Assembly (NCBI GenBank): GCA_034231615.1
Contig: CM067315.1
Coordinates: forward strand, 36,929,129 to 36,993,128
Reading direction: 5' to 3'
DNA: 64,000 nucleotides
Source: Meghimatium bilineatum
Lineage: Eukaryota > Mollusca > Gastropoda > Stylommatophora > Philomycidae
Numbering within the stretch: position 1 is the stretch's first letter; every line of letters begins with the position of its first letter. The translations under genes and the position numbers were made by a program. Under the pieces are notes generated by a model. That model saw only the letters and a list, made by a program, of their open reading frames with translations. It ran no database searches and had not been told where the DNA came from. This document shows positions 13,601 to 25,600 of this stretch, piece after piece.

Positions 13601-16600
13601 TGATGTCTCTTTTCCATATACATCTTGGATGGCAAAAAAAAGGAATGGAAAGCATGGTTGCTGATTATTACCAGCAACCATGCTCTTCATTACTTTTTTA
13701 CATGCTATTATGTATTTTTTATAAGGCAAAAAATGTTTTCTTGTTATAATGTTATTTAGAAGCCAACGTTTCTGTTTTGGGGTTTTTCACAAAAAGAAAC
13801 TCACTATACAGTTGCATCATCTTCTAGAAATATAATATGGCATAGTGGTTTGTCTCGTGGCCACTAGTTGTTACCATTCGGCATTCCATATGTTGGTAGC
13901 AGGGCCTGGCCAGTCTTAGTTTCCAGCCTCTGGTGTCCGGACTAAGCCTTAACCCCACAGCAAGAAGCTGGTCTCAATGGGGGATAAAGAGCATAATAGC
14001 ATGCAATTTCTGGAATCAAAACAAAAAACAAAGAAAATAGCTGAGTTAACTCACCCTACATAAGACCCTGATGATACAATACTGTAAGTGAATGACCGCT
14101 GATGTTCTAAGACTTTCCGTGATATAATGCTGGTCATTCCTGGATAATGAAAGCCTGAAAGAACAGACACAACGTACCCTTTAAAATTAACATATTATTT
14201 CATTAACATATTTTGTTTAAACACAAATGCAGCTTATTTTAGTGCCTTTTACAGAAAACTGTAGAAAAAATTGATATGCTGGTGCTAAGAAATTTTGGGA
14301 AATCATGGCAGTACAAGTAGACGCCATGACATAGTTGAATTATTTCCCTTGTCTTTATGTAATTTTCATGTTCATCATTTAATAATTAAAACATTTATTT
14401 ATTCAGGGTTGGGGGTGGGGTTAGTTATGTAAAACACAACTATCCTAACTCTAACCCAAATCCTAAAATAAATTAATATTTAAAGTATTAAATGATGAAC
14501 ATGAAATTTACAAACATAGACAAGAGATGTGGATTCAACTATGTGGTGATGTCTACTTGAACTGTACCGGAGATGTGGATTCAACTATGTGGTGATGTCT
14601 ACTTGAACTGTACCGAAATTGTATAAGAGAATAGAAATGTTATCAATGTAAAACAAAGTGTGACCTAAACAATCATTGTGACTTCTATGTGCTCCTGTTA
14701 CAAGAAACTAAAATGGCAGATAACCAATATCTCAGCTGTCTGTCTGGGTTATACATGTTATACTGATCCTGATGGGTCTAGCCAACAAGAATTAATGATT
14801 TATATCTACAATGGTTTGCCTCGCACATTGATCAATGTTGACCAGTATAACAATGAAGGGCTGTAATTGCAAAACATTGAGTGGAAGTTTGACCAGTAGA
14901 TGTGGAGAATATATAACATACTTTTTCTTCTTCATCGCTCTTCAGTTAGATATCAAGTTATAGCGCCAATAGTTTCAATGAACTGTGTGATTCGCTTCAG
15001 GTCATCAATGGAACCCCTCAGGTATGGAAGTTGCGCCGTCTCAGTAGGCCAAAATTTCTCCCTCTCTTCTTGGTAGAGTTAACAGGCATGAAGAATGTGT
15101 TCTGCATTCTCTGAGCTCAGTCCACAGTTGCACAGGTCTGTCTTGTCAATCTTCATCTTTTGGAACATGTGACTTCTCCGTTTGTTGTGGCTAGTTCATA
15201 ATCTGAAGATGATGGCTTGTTCCTTGTGTCACATTTTATGGTTGGGGTCATTTGGTTCTGCAGTTGGGTGCATCTTTTTTCTTATATTCTGCACATAACA
15301 TATGAGCATATGCCCATTTGGAAGAATCAATGTGGAGTTATTTTTAAATGTACTGTCAGATGAACCAAGAGCAAAATGCCTTATAATGGGGGATTTCAAT
15401 TCATCTTGAAAGAGTAGGGAAATGTCATTTAAAATCTGCAGGGTGTTGCTCTCATCCAGGTGCTAATTAGCACAGAACCCTGCCATCCCAAGTGATGGCC
15501 ATCTCACTCGTATAGTGTCAGATCAGGCAATATAGTTGGAGTGATTGACTTGGCACAAATATTTGGTGCTGCCATCTCCTCTGTGAGTTGGAATGTGCTG
15601 GGTCCACAAGATATCATCTCCCTTGTACAGTCCTGATAGAAAAATGGAAGACCATCCAGGACAAACCCAAAAGAGTATTCAAGTATTTAACCAAAACTAA
15701 TGACCCAGCAATACTCTATAGATTGAAGTAATCTGTCTATCTATCTATCTGTCTATATGGTATTTTCTCTACTTTTGCAGTAAGGCGTAGTAGGATTGAA
15801 TGATGATTGGTTTTTGGGCTACGGCACGTGCGGTCGCTTGATATGCAGTAATATTATTGTATAACAGACCTTGCTAATGATGGATTACAGAAATAAAATA
15901 GTCAATGAAAACAAACATATATAAAGTACACAAAAAAGCCATCTCCAGAGATTTCTTCTATCCGATGCTGCAAGGAATAAAGGAGTATAAAGTGAAAAGA
16001 AAGACAAAATGTTGGTAACTCCTTCAATCCACCTTCTTCTTGGTTTTCCTCTGCATCTTGCCATTTTCATTTTGTATGCTCTTGCCACTGGCCAATAAGG
16101 ATTCATTCTCATTAAGTGGCTGAACCATTTCAGTCTCTGTTGTTCATCATATTTGACCACAGATATTGTTCCAACGGCTCCTGTATTCATTCCTCACATG
16201 ATCTCTTCTTGTTCTGTTTGTTGCCTTTCTTAGACATCTAATTTCACACATAGTAAGCTTTATCTCTTGTTCTTTAGTTAATATCCATGTCTGACATTTG
16301 TAACACAATGTTGGTATGAAGATTGGATTTATGATTTGCCTTTTGGTTTCTATCAGGAAAGATTGTTTAATAATAAATTCAACTTTTTCTGGTTCTTTAT
16401 TGTTGATGCCATAGATGTTCCATGTACCTGTTTTAACTTTCATTATGTTGTTTGATGGTGGATCAGTACTTGTAATGTCAAACCAAAAATTATAAGTGTT
16501 TCATTTATACAAACAACTTAGTGAAATATAGAAAAGGAAAGCAGCATCAGAAACATGACATTTGGCAAGAAAGAAGAGATGTTTTAAATGTAGAGGTATC

Positions 16601-19600
16601 AGAAAGAAGAGTACAGCCACAGTTGTAGATAATATTTGGTCATTATTTCTATGCTGTAATGTTTTAGGACAGGTTGCAGTCTAGCAGAGTGCACCACCAA
16701 GACAAGAGACAGGAGATGTTGGAGATACGTTGCAGCCAACCTTCGTTGCGGAGACGGCACTTGATGATGATGATGATGTAATGTTTTCATATGAGCTTTC
16801 TGATGCTGATGCGTACACTTGAATAATATTTATCTTAACCTTTAGCAAGCCAGATTAAAAAATACGAAACGTCTCCCTGCCACCGGATTCTTTTTTGAAA
16901 ATTTGCGTTATTGATGGTGACTGTTTTGAAAATGTGATAATTTTTTGATTGTTAGAGATATTTAAATAATATTTGCACATATAAATAAAGAATTGAATTA
17001 TGCATATATTGGTGTAATTTATGTACGTGTGTGTGTGATACCAGACGTATGAGAAAGTGGTAAAGACGTTTTTCACAAAAAACATATTTTATAAAAAATA
17101 AAGAGGAAAAAATAAGTAAAAAAATATAACTTACCTTACATATCGAATTCCTTGGCAACACTGTAAACTAAATCACGCAAATCTGTTGTATTTATGTTCT
17201 TTCACTGTGAAATTATCAAAATATAGCCGGGGGAACTGTATAAAACATGTAGATTTGCAGTAAAATAGTTCTTTGAGCTTAGGCCTAGAGTTATTTTTTC
17301 TGCCACTTCAAAATATTCGATATCAAACGTACAAGTCCCAAAACCAACACAGCATTCTGTATATTCACTGCTGTGAAACTAAATAACCTAATAATTCATG
17401 ATTCAAGCCACGATTCAATGTTATTTTATTCGAAATACGATGAAATAAAGGTATAAAAAACCGATCCACCATCATGGCATCGTACCGGTGTGCAGATGTG
17501 GTCAGATTAATTGCTCTTAAACTTTTACGAATAGCTAGCCATTCTCAAAAACGATCATTTCGGAAGTGGGGGATGTACCGGCTTCGTTTGCGCATGTCCC
17601 CAGCTATGTGCACGGACTGTGGTACGTGTAAATCTCACGATATTCTCGTTGGATGGGACGGGCCGCCAACAGCGCGCGCCGCCATTTTGTTTTCCGGCGG
17701 CCGGGGTTGATATAGGCTTGGTGAAGGTTAAAGAACTGCCCCTTAGTATAACTGATATATTTCAGAAGGCCTTTACAAATCATGCTCCCTTATTGTATAA
17801 AATTAATGCTACATCTGTTCTATATTAATGTATGCCTCAGAAATATGGACAATGAAAAAACAACTAAAAGACAAAATTAATGTCTTTGAGATGTGGAAAT
17901 ATAGAACAATAGGGAGAACACCATGGAAAGAGAAGAAAATGACCAAAGAGTTTTTAACACTTCAGATGGAAAAAAAAGATATTTAAAGAAAATAAAGATC
18001 AAACAAATGAAGTATTTTGGACATATTAGAAGACATGACACCTTGTTGAAGATCTTACTTGTGGGTAAAGTTGAGGGGAGTCGAGCAAGAGGTAGGCAGA
18101 GATACAAGTGGGTGGCAGAGTAACAATACATGATGGACAGGTTAGTCTAGCAGAGTGCACCACCAAAGAAAGAGACAAGGGATGTTAGAGGTTAGTTGCA
18201 GCCAACCTCGTTGCGGAGATGGGACTTCATGATGATTATCTAAAATTATGCCTACTCCATTTCTATGTTGGTATCCACCTGAGTAGATTATTTTGATACT
18301 AAACTACCTGCTCCAAACCATCTCATCTCATGAAATCCTAGAATGCTGATCTCCATTCACTACATATCCTGTTCAACATTTTCTAATTTACCTAAATGTG
18401 TCAGGGTTCTCACTTTCCACATTGCTACCTTGATGTGATTCTTGCGTACAGTGACCGGAATGTGGCCTGTGTTGTCTGGAAACATGATACACTAGGGATG
18501 GAGCAGCTGTGGTTTCCCACTAAAACTATGGAAATAATATTTTTTGGGTTTTGTTTGCTACATTCTGTAGACCATGTATGTTTTGTGGAACTTTGACTAA
18601 CATGTAACTGACTTGACCATCCATACATCATGCAATGGAAAAGATAGTGATTATGGAAATTCTATATCATAGGATATAGGGATTTAGAGGTTTTTTGACA
18701 GGTATATGTCCTCAAAAAAAGCATAGAGATTTAGAAGTGTTGTGACAGGAAAATGTCCTCAAAACTGTATAATTTAGGTGTTTTGATAGGAAAATGTCCT
18801 CAAAACTGTATAATTTAGGTGTTTTGACAGGAAAATATTCTCAAAACTGTATAATTTAGGTGTTTTGACAGATAAATGTCCTCAAAACTGTATAATTTAG
18901 GTGTTTTGAAAGATAAATGTCCTCAAAATGCATATTTAGGTCTTTTTACTGTCCTCAAAACTGCAAAGAGATTTAGAGATTTAGAACTGAGTTGTGATCT
19001 TTCCTTTGAGTGAGAATCAAGTCCAGCTGGTGTCAATGTCCTGATTTGGGATGACTCCATGAGATTTTGTGAATTGGCTCAGTGGCAAAGATTATTTTTG
19101 TTACGCAGAGGTGGTTTGAGTTGCAGAATTCAAGTAGTCTCTGCCCATTTTCGTTTATGTTACCAGTACCATGATGACCTAAGTTGGCCGGCCAAGAGCA
19201 ATTGTCAGTACCCACTCTGGCGTTTAGATCACCCAGTATAAACGGTTGTTCTTTTGCCGAGTTTGAGAGTTCTTAAGAGTCATAGAATTTAACCTTAATA
19301 ATAAGAACAATAGTAATAAGAACAATAGTAATACCTAGGAATGTTATAACAAACTTCACTATGACCTTGTGATAAGAACAATAGTAATACCTAGGAATGT
19401 TATAACAAACTTCACTATACCTTGGCAGATACCTAAGCAAACTCTGGATAATACAATGATGTAAAGTGATGTATGTTTATCAGTTGACAGAAAGGCGAAC
19501 TGTGGTGTCCAGAATGTGATAAGTGACCACATGCAAGCTGCTATTGGCAGCACCACTTCACCTCCAATCCTATCACTCAAATAGCCGCCCAGAAACTGGG

Positions 19601-22600
19601 TCATTGTGTAACCCCAGAAAAAAGCAGAGAGAACTGATCCCTGAAAAAAATACCAATGAAATAGACACACAATGCATCTAATTAGTTTATGAATGAACAC
19701 TAATATTCATTTTTAAGATGAATGAAAACATTTAGCTGGAATAAAGAGTGAATAATCTTATATTAATTTGCCGCCCGTGTGTTCCCGGGCCCGAATGGGA
19801 GCAAAGAATAGCAACACTGTTTACCTTCCACGCATGTCATAAAAGGCGACTAAGGAGGTTATGGGATGGAGTTGGCTGTCCCATCCCATATAGGGTCAGT
19901 GACCCAAAGCCATGCTGAAGTCGGATGTGTCAGGCCGAAAGGCGCGGATATCACAGCAATGCTGTAAACCATGACACAACGCATTCCTTTCTCTGGACTA
20001 CATCCTGCTAATCTGCAGGAGTTTGAGAATGAACGCAGAAGAAGAAGAAGATATTAATTTGCAATGTTCACTGTGTCAATTTCTGTGAATGTTTACTAGA
20101 AATTTAGAACATCGGCATAAGATTACTTTCCAAATGACAACGGTAACATAATTCATAATTATAACTGATTTATTTATTAATTTATAACCAATCCTAACAC
20201 AACACCCCCCCCCCCCCCCCCGAATCTAATGACGAATGGCAAATTAATATTACATAATTATAGCTAATTTATTTTAATAATTTATAACCAATTCTAACCC
20301 TTACTCCACCTCCCCCCACCCCCCGCATCTAAATGCTAATGCCAAATTAATATTACGTTTCAATGAACACACTTTAATTTTAATTACACATTCTATTAAA
20401 CGTACTCCACGGTAGCTTGCTAAAAGGTTAATCACACTGCAACGGTCAGGTAATACCTTGAAACTAGAGCAAAGGTCACATTGAAGACTTATACAGTAGT
20501 TGCGCCATAATTCTTACAGATGAATTGAACCAGGTCCATTCTAGCAGCACCGAATCACTTCACAACACATGTAAACAGTTTTCTACATGCAACACATGTA
20601 AACAGTTTTCTACATGCAACACATGTAAACAGTTTTCTACATGCAACACATGTAAACAGTTTTCTACATGCAACACATGTAAACAGTTTTCTACATGCAA
20701 CACATGTAAACAGTTTTCTACATGCAACACATGTAAACAGTTTTCTACATGCAACACATGTAAACAGTTTTCTACATGCAACACATGTAAACAGTTTTCT
20801 ACATGCAACACATGTAAACAGTTTTCTACATGCAACACATGTAAACAGTTTTCTACATGCATATAGGCCCATTGTCTATACGCAGGTGAATGATGGTTCA
20901 TAGTATCCACACTTGCCATTAAGCGTAGTGGTGAGAGCTCCAGCTGTCATTCCAAGGCGTGATGTGGCGCTATGGTTACACTAAGTCCATGTTTGTTCAA
21001 AGTTATCTTGATGTTTTCTATCCGATTTCTCAGTCTACCTTTGGCTTTATGTCCAGATATTCTTTTGTTATATTCTCTAATTGGTACTTGGTTTGCATTC
21101 ATTTTTATAAGGTGACTGAACCATTTTATTTGATGTCCACAATGTTCTGTAGAGAGACATAGAATTTAACCTTAAGGATCCTATTCTAATTTAACCTTAA
21201 TTTAATATATTTTAAACCTAATTTAACCTTAAGGATCCTATTCTCTCTGCCACTGTTTTATTAGGTTTCAATATAATCAGTGTTATTGATAAATAAAAGT
21301 TATTGAGATCTGAACATTTTGTGATTTAGTGATTTAAAATTCATAGAAAGATAATTCCATCCAAACGAGAAAAATAATTTCACAGTAAGAGAATTAACCT
21401 TAGATATCATCGCTGATTGGTCACAAATATTTGGAGCAAAGTACTGATTTTGATCAGTACCGAAAATACAGGACACTCCACTCTTTGCTGTTTTTGGAAT
21501 GGTAATAAGGGGTTGGTCTGTTTTGAGAACAATCGATACACTGTCATTTGTTTCATTTTCTGACACTACCTAAATGTTTTGCATTTAAAGCAAGTCTTTG
21601 TCAAATCTTGACTTTGATACCTATAACTATTAGTTTATTAGTTTAGCTTTATATATGCTTTTTGATGCCATTCCTGAGAACATTTTCCTCAGAATAAAAT
21701 ATTTATTAATTAAAATCTCTTAGAAAACAAAACTCAAGAAGAACCTCCTGTGGTCCAGTGTATATTATACCACAGTCCAGCACCTGGCTGCAGCCAGGCA
21801 ATTGAGAAGCACTGGTCTAGAGCAGTGGTTCTCAACATGAGTCATATGGCCCACCTGGGGGGGGCCATGGAGACCTGCAGGGGGGTGGGGGCATGGAAAC
21901 ATTTCGAAATTGGAGGCAGGAAGGTACTTGAATGATAAACAACAAGAATTATAATATTAAAGCTGAAAAAGCTTTGGTGACTTGTAAAGAAGGTCAGTGA
22001 CATTTTAAGGCATGGGGGAGGGGCACAAATGAATATTCGTCCCAGAAGGGAGTCACAGGTCAAAAATGTGAACCACTAGTCCAGAGAATAGAGATGCTTT
22101 ATGTCATTTTTTTTTTGGACAACCTGACACATCTGAACTTCTTTGTATATATGTGGTTATTGATTACTAAAAGCTAAAAGAAAATATGTTACAACAGAAA
22201 TGACTTATCTACATGGAATTCTCAGAATAACAATAAGAGACAGAACAAGAAATGAAAACATCAGAAGATTAACAGATGCAATGCCAATCCCAGATTACAA
22301 AAGAAGACAACAGATTAAGTGGTTTTCACATGTTTCCAGACTACCATCAGACAGTGCGGCTGAAAAAGCATTACTATACAGACACAACAGATATAAAGCC
22401 AGGGGCAGATGATGCAAAAGATGGATTACAGGAACAAAAGAATCAACAAAAACAAACATATATGAAGCACACAAAAAGATAATTTCCAGAGAACTCTTCT
22501 ACTCTTGACACTGCAAAGAATAAAGGGGTATACAGCAGGGGGAAAAGAAAGAAAGATTACTAAAATGATATAGTGCTAGTCTCCCATTCTAGTTAATAAA

Positions 22601-25600
22601 GATACTTAAGATGATGGTTTCTGTAGCTTACTACAATTCTCACAGAACTCTACGTGAACCCTTGACATATGCATGCACTGTTCATTTCAAAGACCCTTAT
22701 TTGTAGTATAAAGGAGTGTAATCCTTCAATAGGTTTTGGTCACTAAGCTAATGCAATATGTGTCCTCTTCAATCACAAACATTATCAATAGTAGCAGTAC
22801 AAAATTACAAGCCTTTGATTAACGCTAATGACAAAATACTGTCCTTACTGATTCGGTCTTGTCCCATCCCATCTCGCTTGCTACAGAGACAATACACAAT
22901 GGCATAATTGTTCTTGCTGAATACAACATGGCTGTACCAACAGTCAGACCTATCACCCATTTTGTTTTTTCACTCCTGGCAGAAACATACAAAATATTCA
23001 GAAAAATATTAAGCACATTTTAAACAATAATAACACTAATAAACAACATAAATGTATATTCAGAAACCTTGAAAAAATATGGAAGTCAAAAATCCTACAT
23101 ACATGAATAATTGGTCTTGTTATGCCAATTATACCGCTTTTATATTATATTATCGTATGCTTAAGCCTTTGGTCTCAATAAAGTTCATCACTATATATAA
23201 ATGTTTTCTGCCTGTTTCCAACCTCCACTACTATTTAGTTCTCATTTCCTATATTTTTTAAATAATTGTTGAACAAAATGTTTTGTGTGCCATGATTTAT
23301 AGTTTTGATGCATTACCTACACAATTCAACCAGACACATTTGACAGCATTTCTCTTATGACTTTGCTCCATAGCAAACTTTGTGGAAACATGGCTACCAG
23401 CATGAAGATGTTGCTATGGAGACAGTTGTGCATCAGTTGCATTTGGATGCGAGAGGTGATGAATACACGTCAACATCCATTAACAGTAGGCAGGACGTCC
23501 ATCCCAGATATTACATGTAGTCTTCCCAGACACATATGACATTATTGCTTCTCTTCTATCACTTCTGCATTCGCCCTCAAACAAACAGCATGATAATCAT
23601 GTGCTTTGAGCCAGAGGACTTGAAGTACATTATGCTGCTAACTTTACAGCAGAGCTTCATTATTTACGCCTGCGGCCCGGCACATCCATTTTCCATATCC
23701 TCTTACTATGACTATCTTTATCTCTTATTCACGTGTTAACCAGTACAAATTGTTCATGCCGAAATTTACTTACCCGGTAACTTTTATATTGTTTAGTTAT
23801 TTCAGTTTCTTTATTAATATTTATACAAAATTATTATTTATTACATATTATATCGAACAATTTGTTCAGCAAAACTATATATATGTTATAAACTATTTCC
23901 TCAAAATACCCATTGGTTATTATTTACAAATCTTTTAAAAAATATATAAAACTTTACTATTATAAAAATATATAGGCTCTGCTTCAAATTTAAATTAACA
24001 AGACTAATAACCTTGTATATAAGACACGTAATGTTATTTTAGACAATTTCACTTTGTTAACTGGGCATTCTCCTGTATAGATTTTCCTATCTGATTATCT
24101 TACTTAACTTCTAAAAGAATTACAGTAAAATATTGATTGTCTGAACTAATTAGAATCAGAATTGGCTCAGTTAATTAGTATCTTTTTATATTAAAGCTAA
24201 AACTAGGCTACAGATTAATGTCAGTAAACACATAAGGTATAAGATAGGTTTAGGCAATGATCTACAGTTTTGACTTTCTAATGACTCCTCATGCCCCTGT
24301 ATCCACAGCGGCCAGATAGCCTGACAATTTGTCACCTGTGGAAAAAAATCATTATCACATTTTGTCTCAGTTTCTTATTTTTTGTCTTCTATCAAATAAT
24401 CCCAGTGGATATCAAATGCAGTCCAGTGAACATTGCACTTTTGTGGCAGACTCCTAGGTGCTAGATGTGTCATCCCATGGATGGGTCAACAAATCTGACA
24501 AGAACGATAGTTGACCCAGGTGTGTGCTGGGAAACTGGCAGGATGTGGTCATCCTGAGATAATAGCCATCCATTACAGACAATGATAGCAACAGTCTCAG
24601 ACTTGTGTTGTTGCATCTCTCTGGTGTGTACAGAGATGACTGAAAAGTTCAATCCTGGCATAGAATCTCCTGCCCCATTGTATGATCAGAATTGGGTGTT
24701 TGTGTGTTTGTTGTTCTGACTTTTCAGGCAGCACGTTTTCTCCACGCCTTTGAGATTTGATGTTTCTCAGCAATGCAAGCACCTTTGCTGGTGTTGCTGT
24801 GTCACATGGGTGAATCTGAGAGTCAGACTCCCCTGGAAGTAGTGTCAATGTTGAAACTGAGAGAGTGCTAGAAGCATCTCTTCTGTTCACCTGCCAGTCA
24901 TTTCCTTTGAGGAGCTTACCATATATCAGCTATTTTGGGATATGTTTGTCAGGGATAGCACAACATGTCCATGTCCAGCGTATCTCAGCTAAGCCTTCTT
25001 CAGCATTGCATGAATTCTTGGTATGTTGAATCTAGTAAAGAACTTCAGTATCAGGTACTTTATATTGCCACTTTATCCTGAGAAGTTTACGGATACAGTA
25101 TGTATGAAAGTGACTTACAGCACTCTGGCAGGTTTGCTGTACACTGTCCAGGTCTCACAAGATATAGGAAAATAATATTTGCTAATTTGTGTCACACCTA
25201 TGAACCTGGCTGATTATTGGTCTTATTATTATTTTTATTAGTAGTATTATTATTATATATCAAGTGACATATTCTTTCCAGAACGTTGTCTTCATCGTGG
25301 ATACTCTGTTCTGGACAAGCAGATCTGCATTGGCCAGAGACGTGCATACATTCTTCAACGACGCTAGTTCATCATCTTCTTGGTCTTCCTCTTCTTCTCT
25401 TACCTGGCACTCTGCCCTCTAGAATCAGCTTTTCGATACCATCATGTCGCTTTAAGTGTCAAAGATACTGTAGCTTCCTTCTTATGATGGTATTTAGAAG
25501 CCACCTTTCATTTAGTTATTATCATTATTATTATTATGTCTATTTTCTATAACGTTTAAGAGGTAATTTAAGAGTTCTTTAAATTATTCTTCCCACCTTT

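Noticed and set aside
17474-17710. 78-codon frame starting MASYRCADVV within a MITE
   Set aside because: The inverted second copy has stops and indels in the same region, so it is not conserved.
20200-20222. Long poly-C runs here and at 34097, 34386, 55893 and poly-G at 35571, 57892
   Set aside because: Homopolymer tracts within repeats or MITE interiors; possible sequencing error sites, no function inferred.
20525-20919. Cysteine-rich repeat proteins on both strands
   Set aside because: Product of a 27-bp minisatellite; open on both strands at once, no flanking coding signal.
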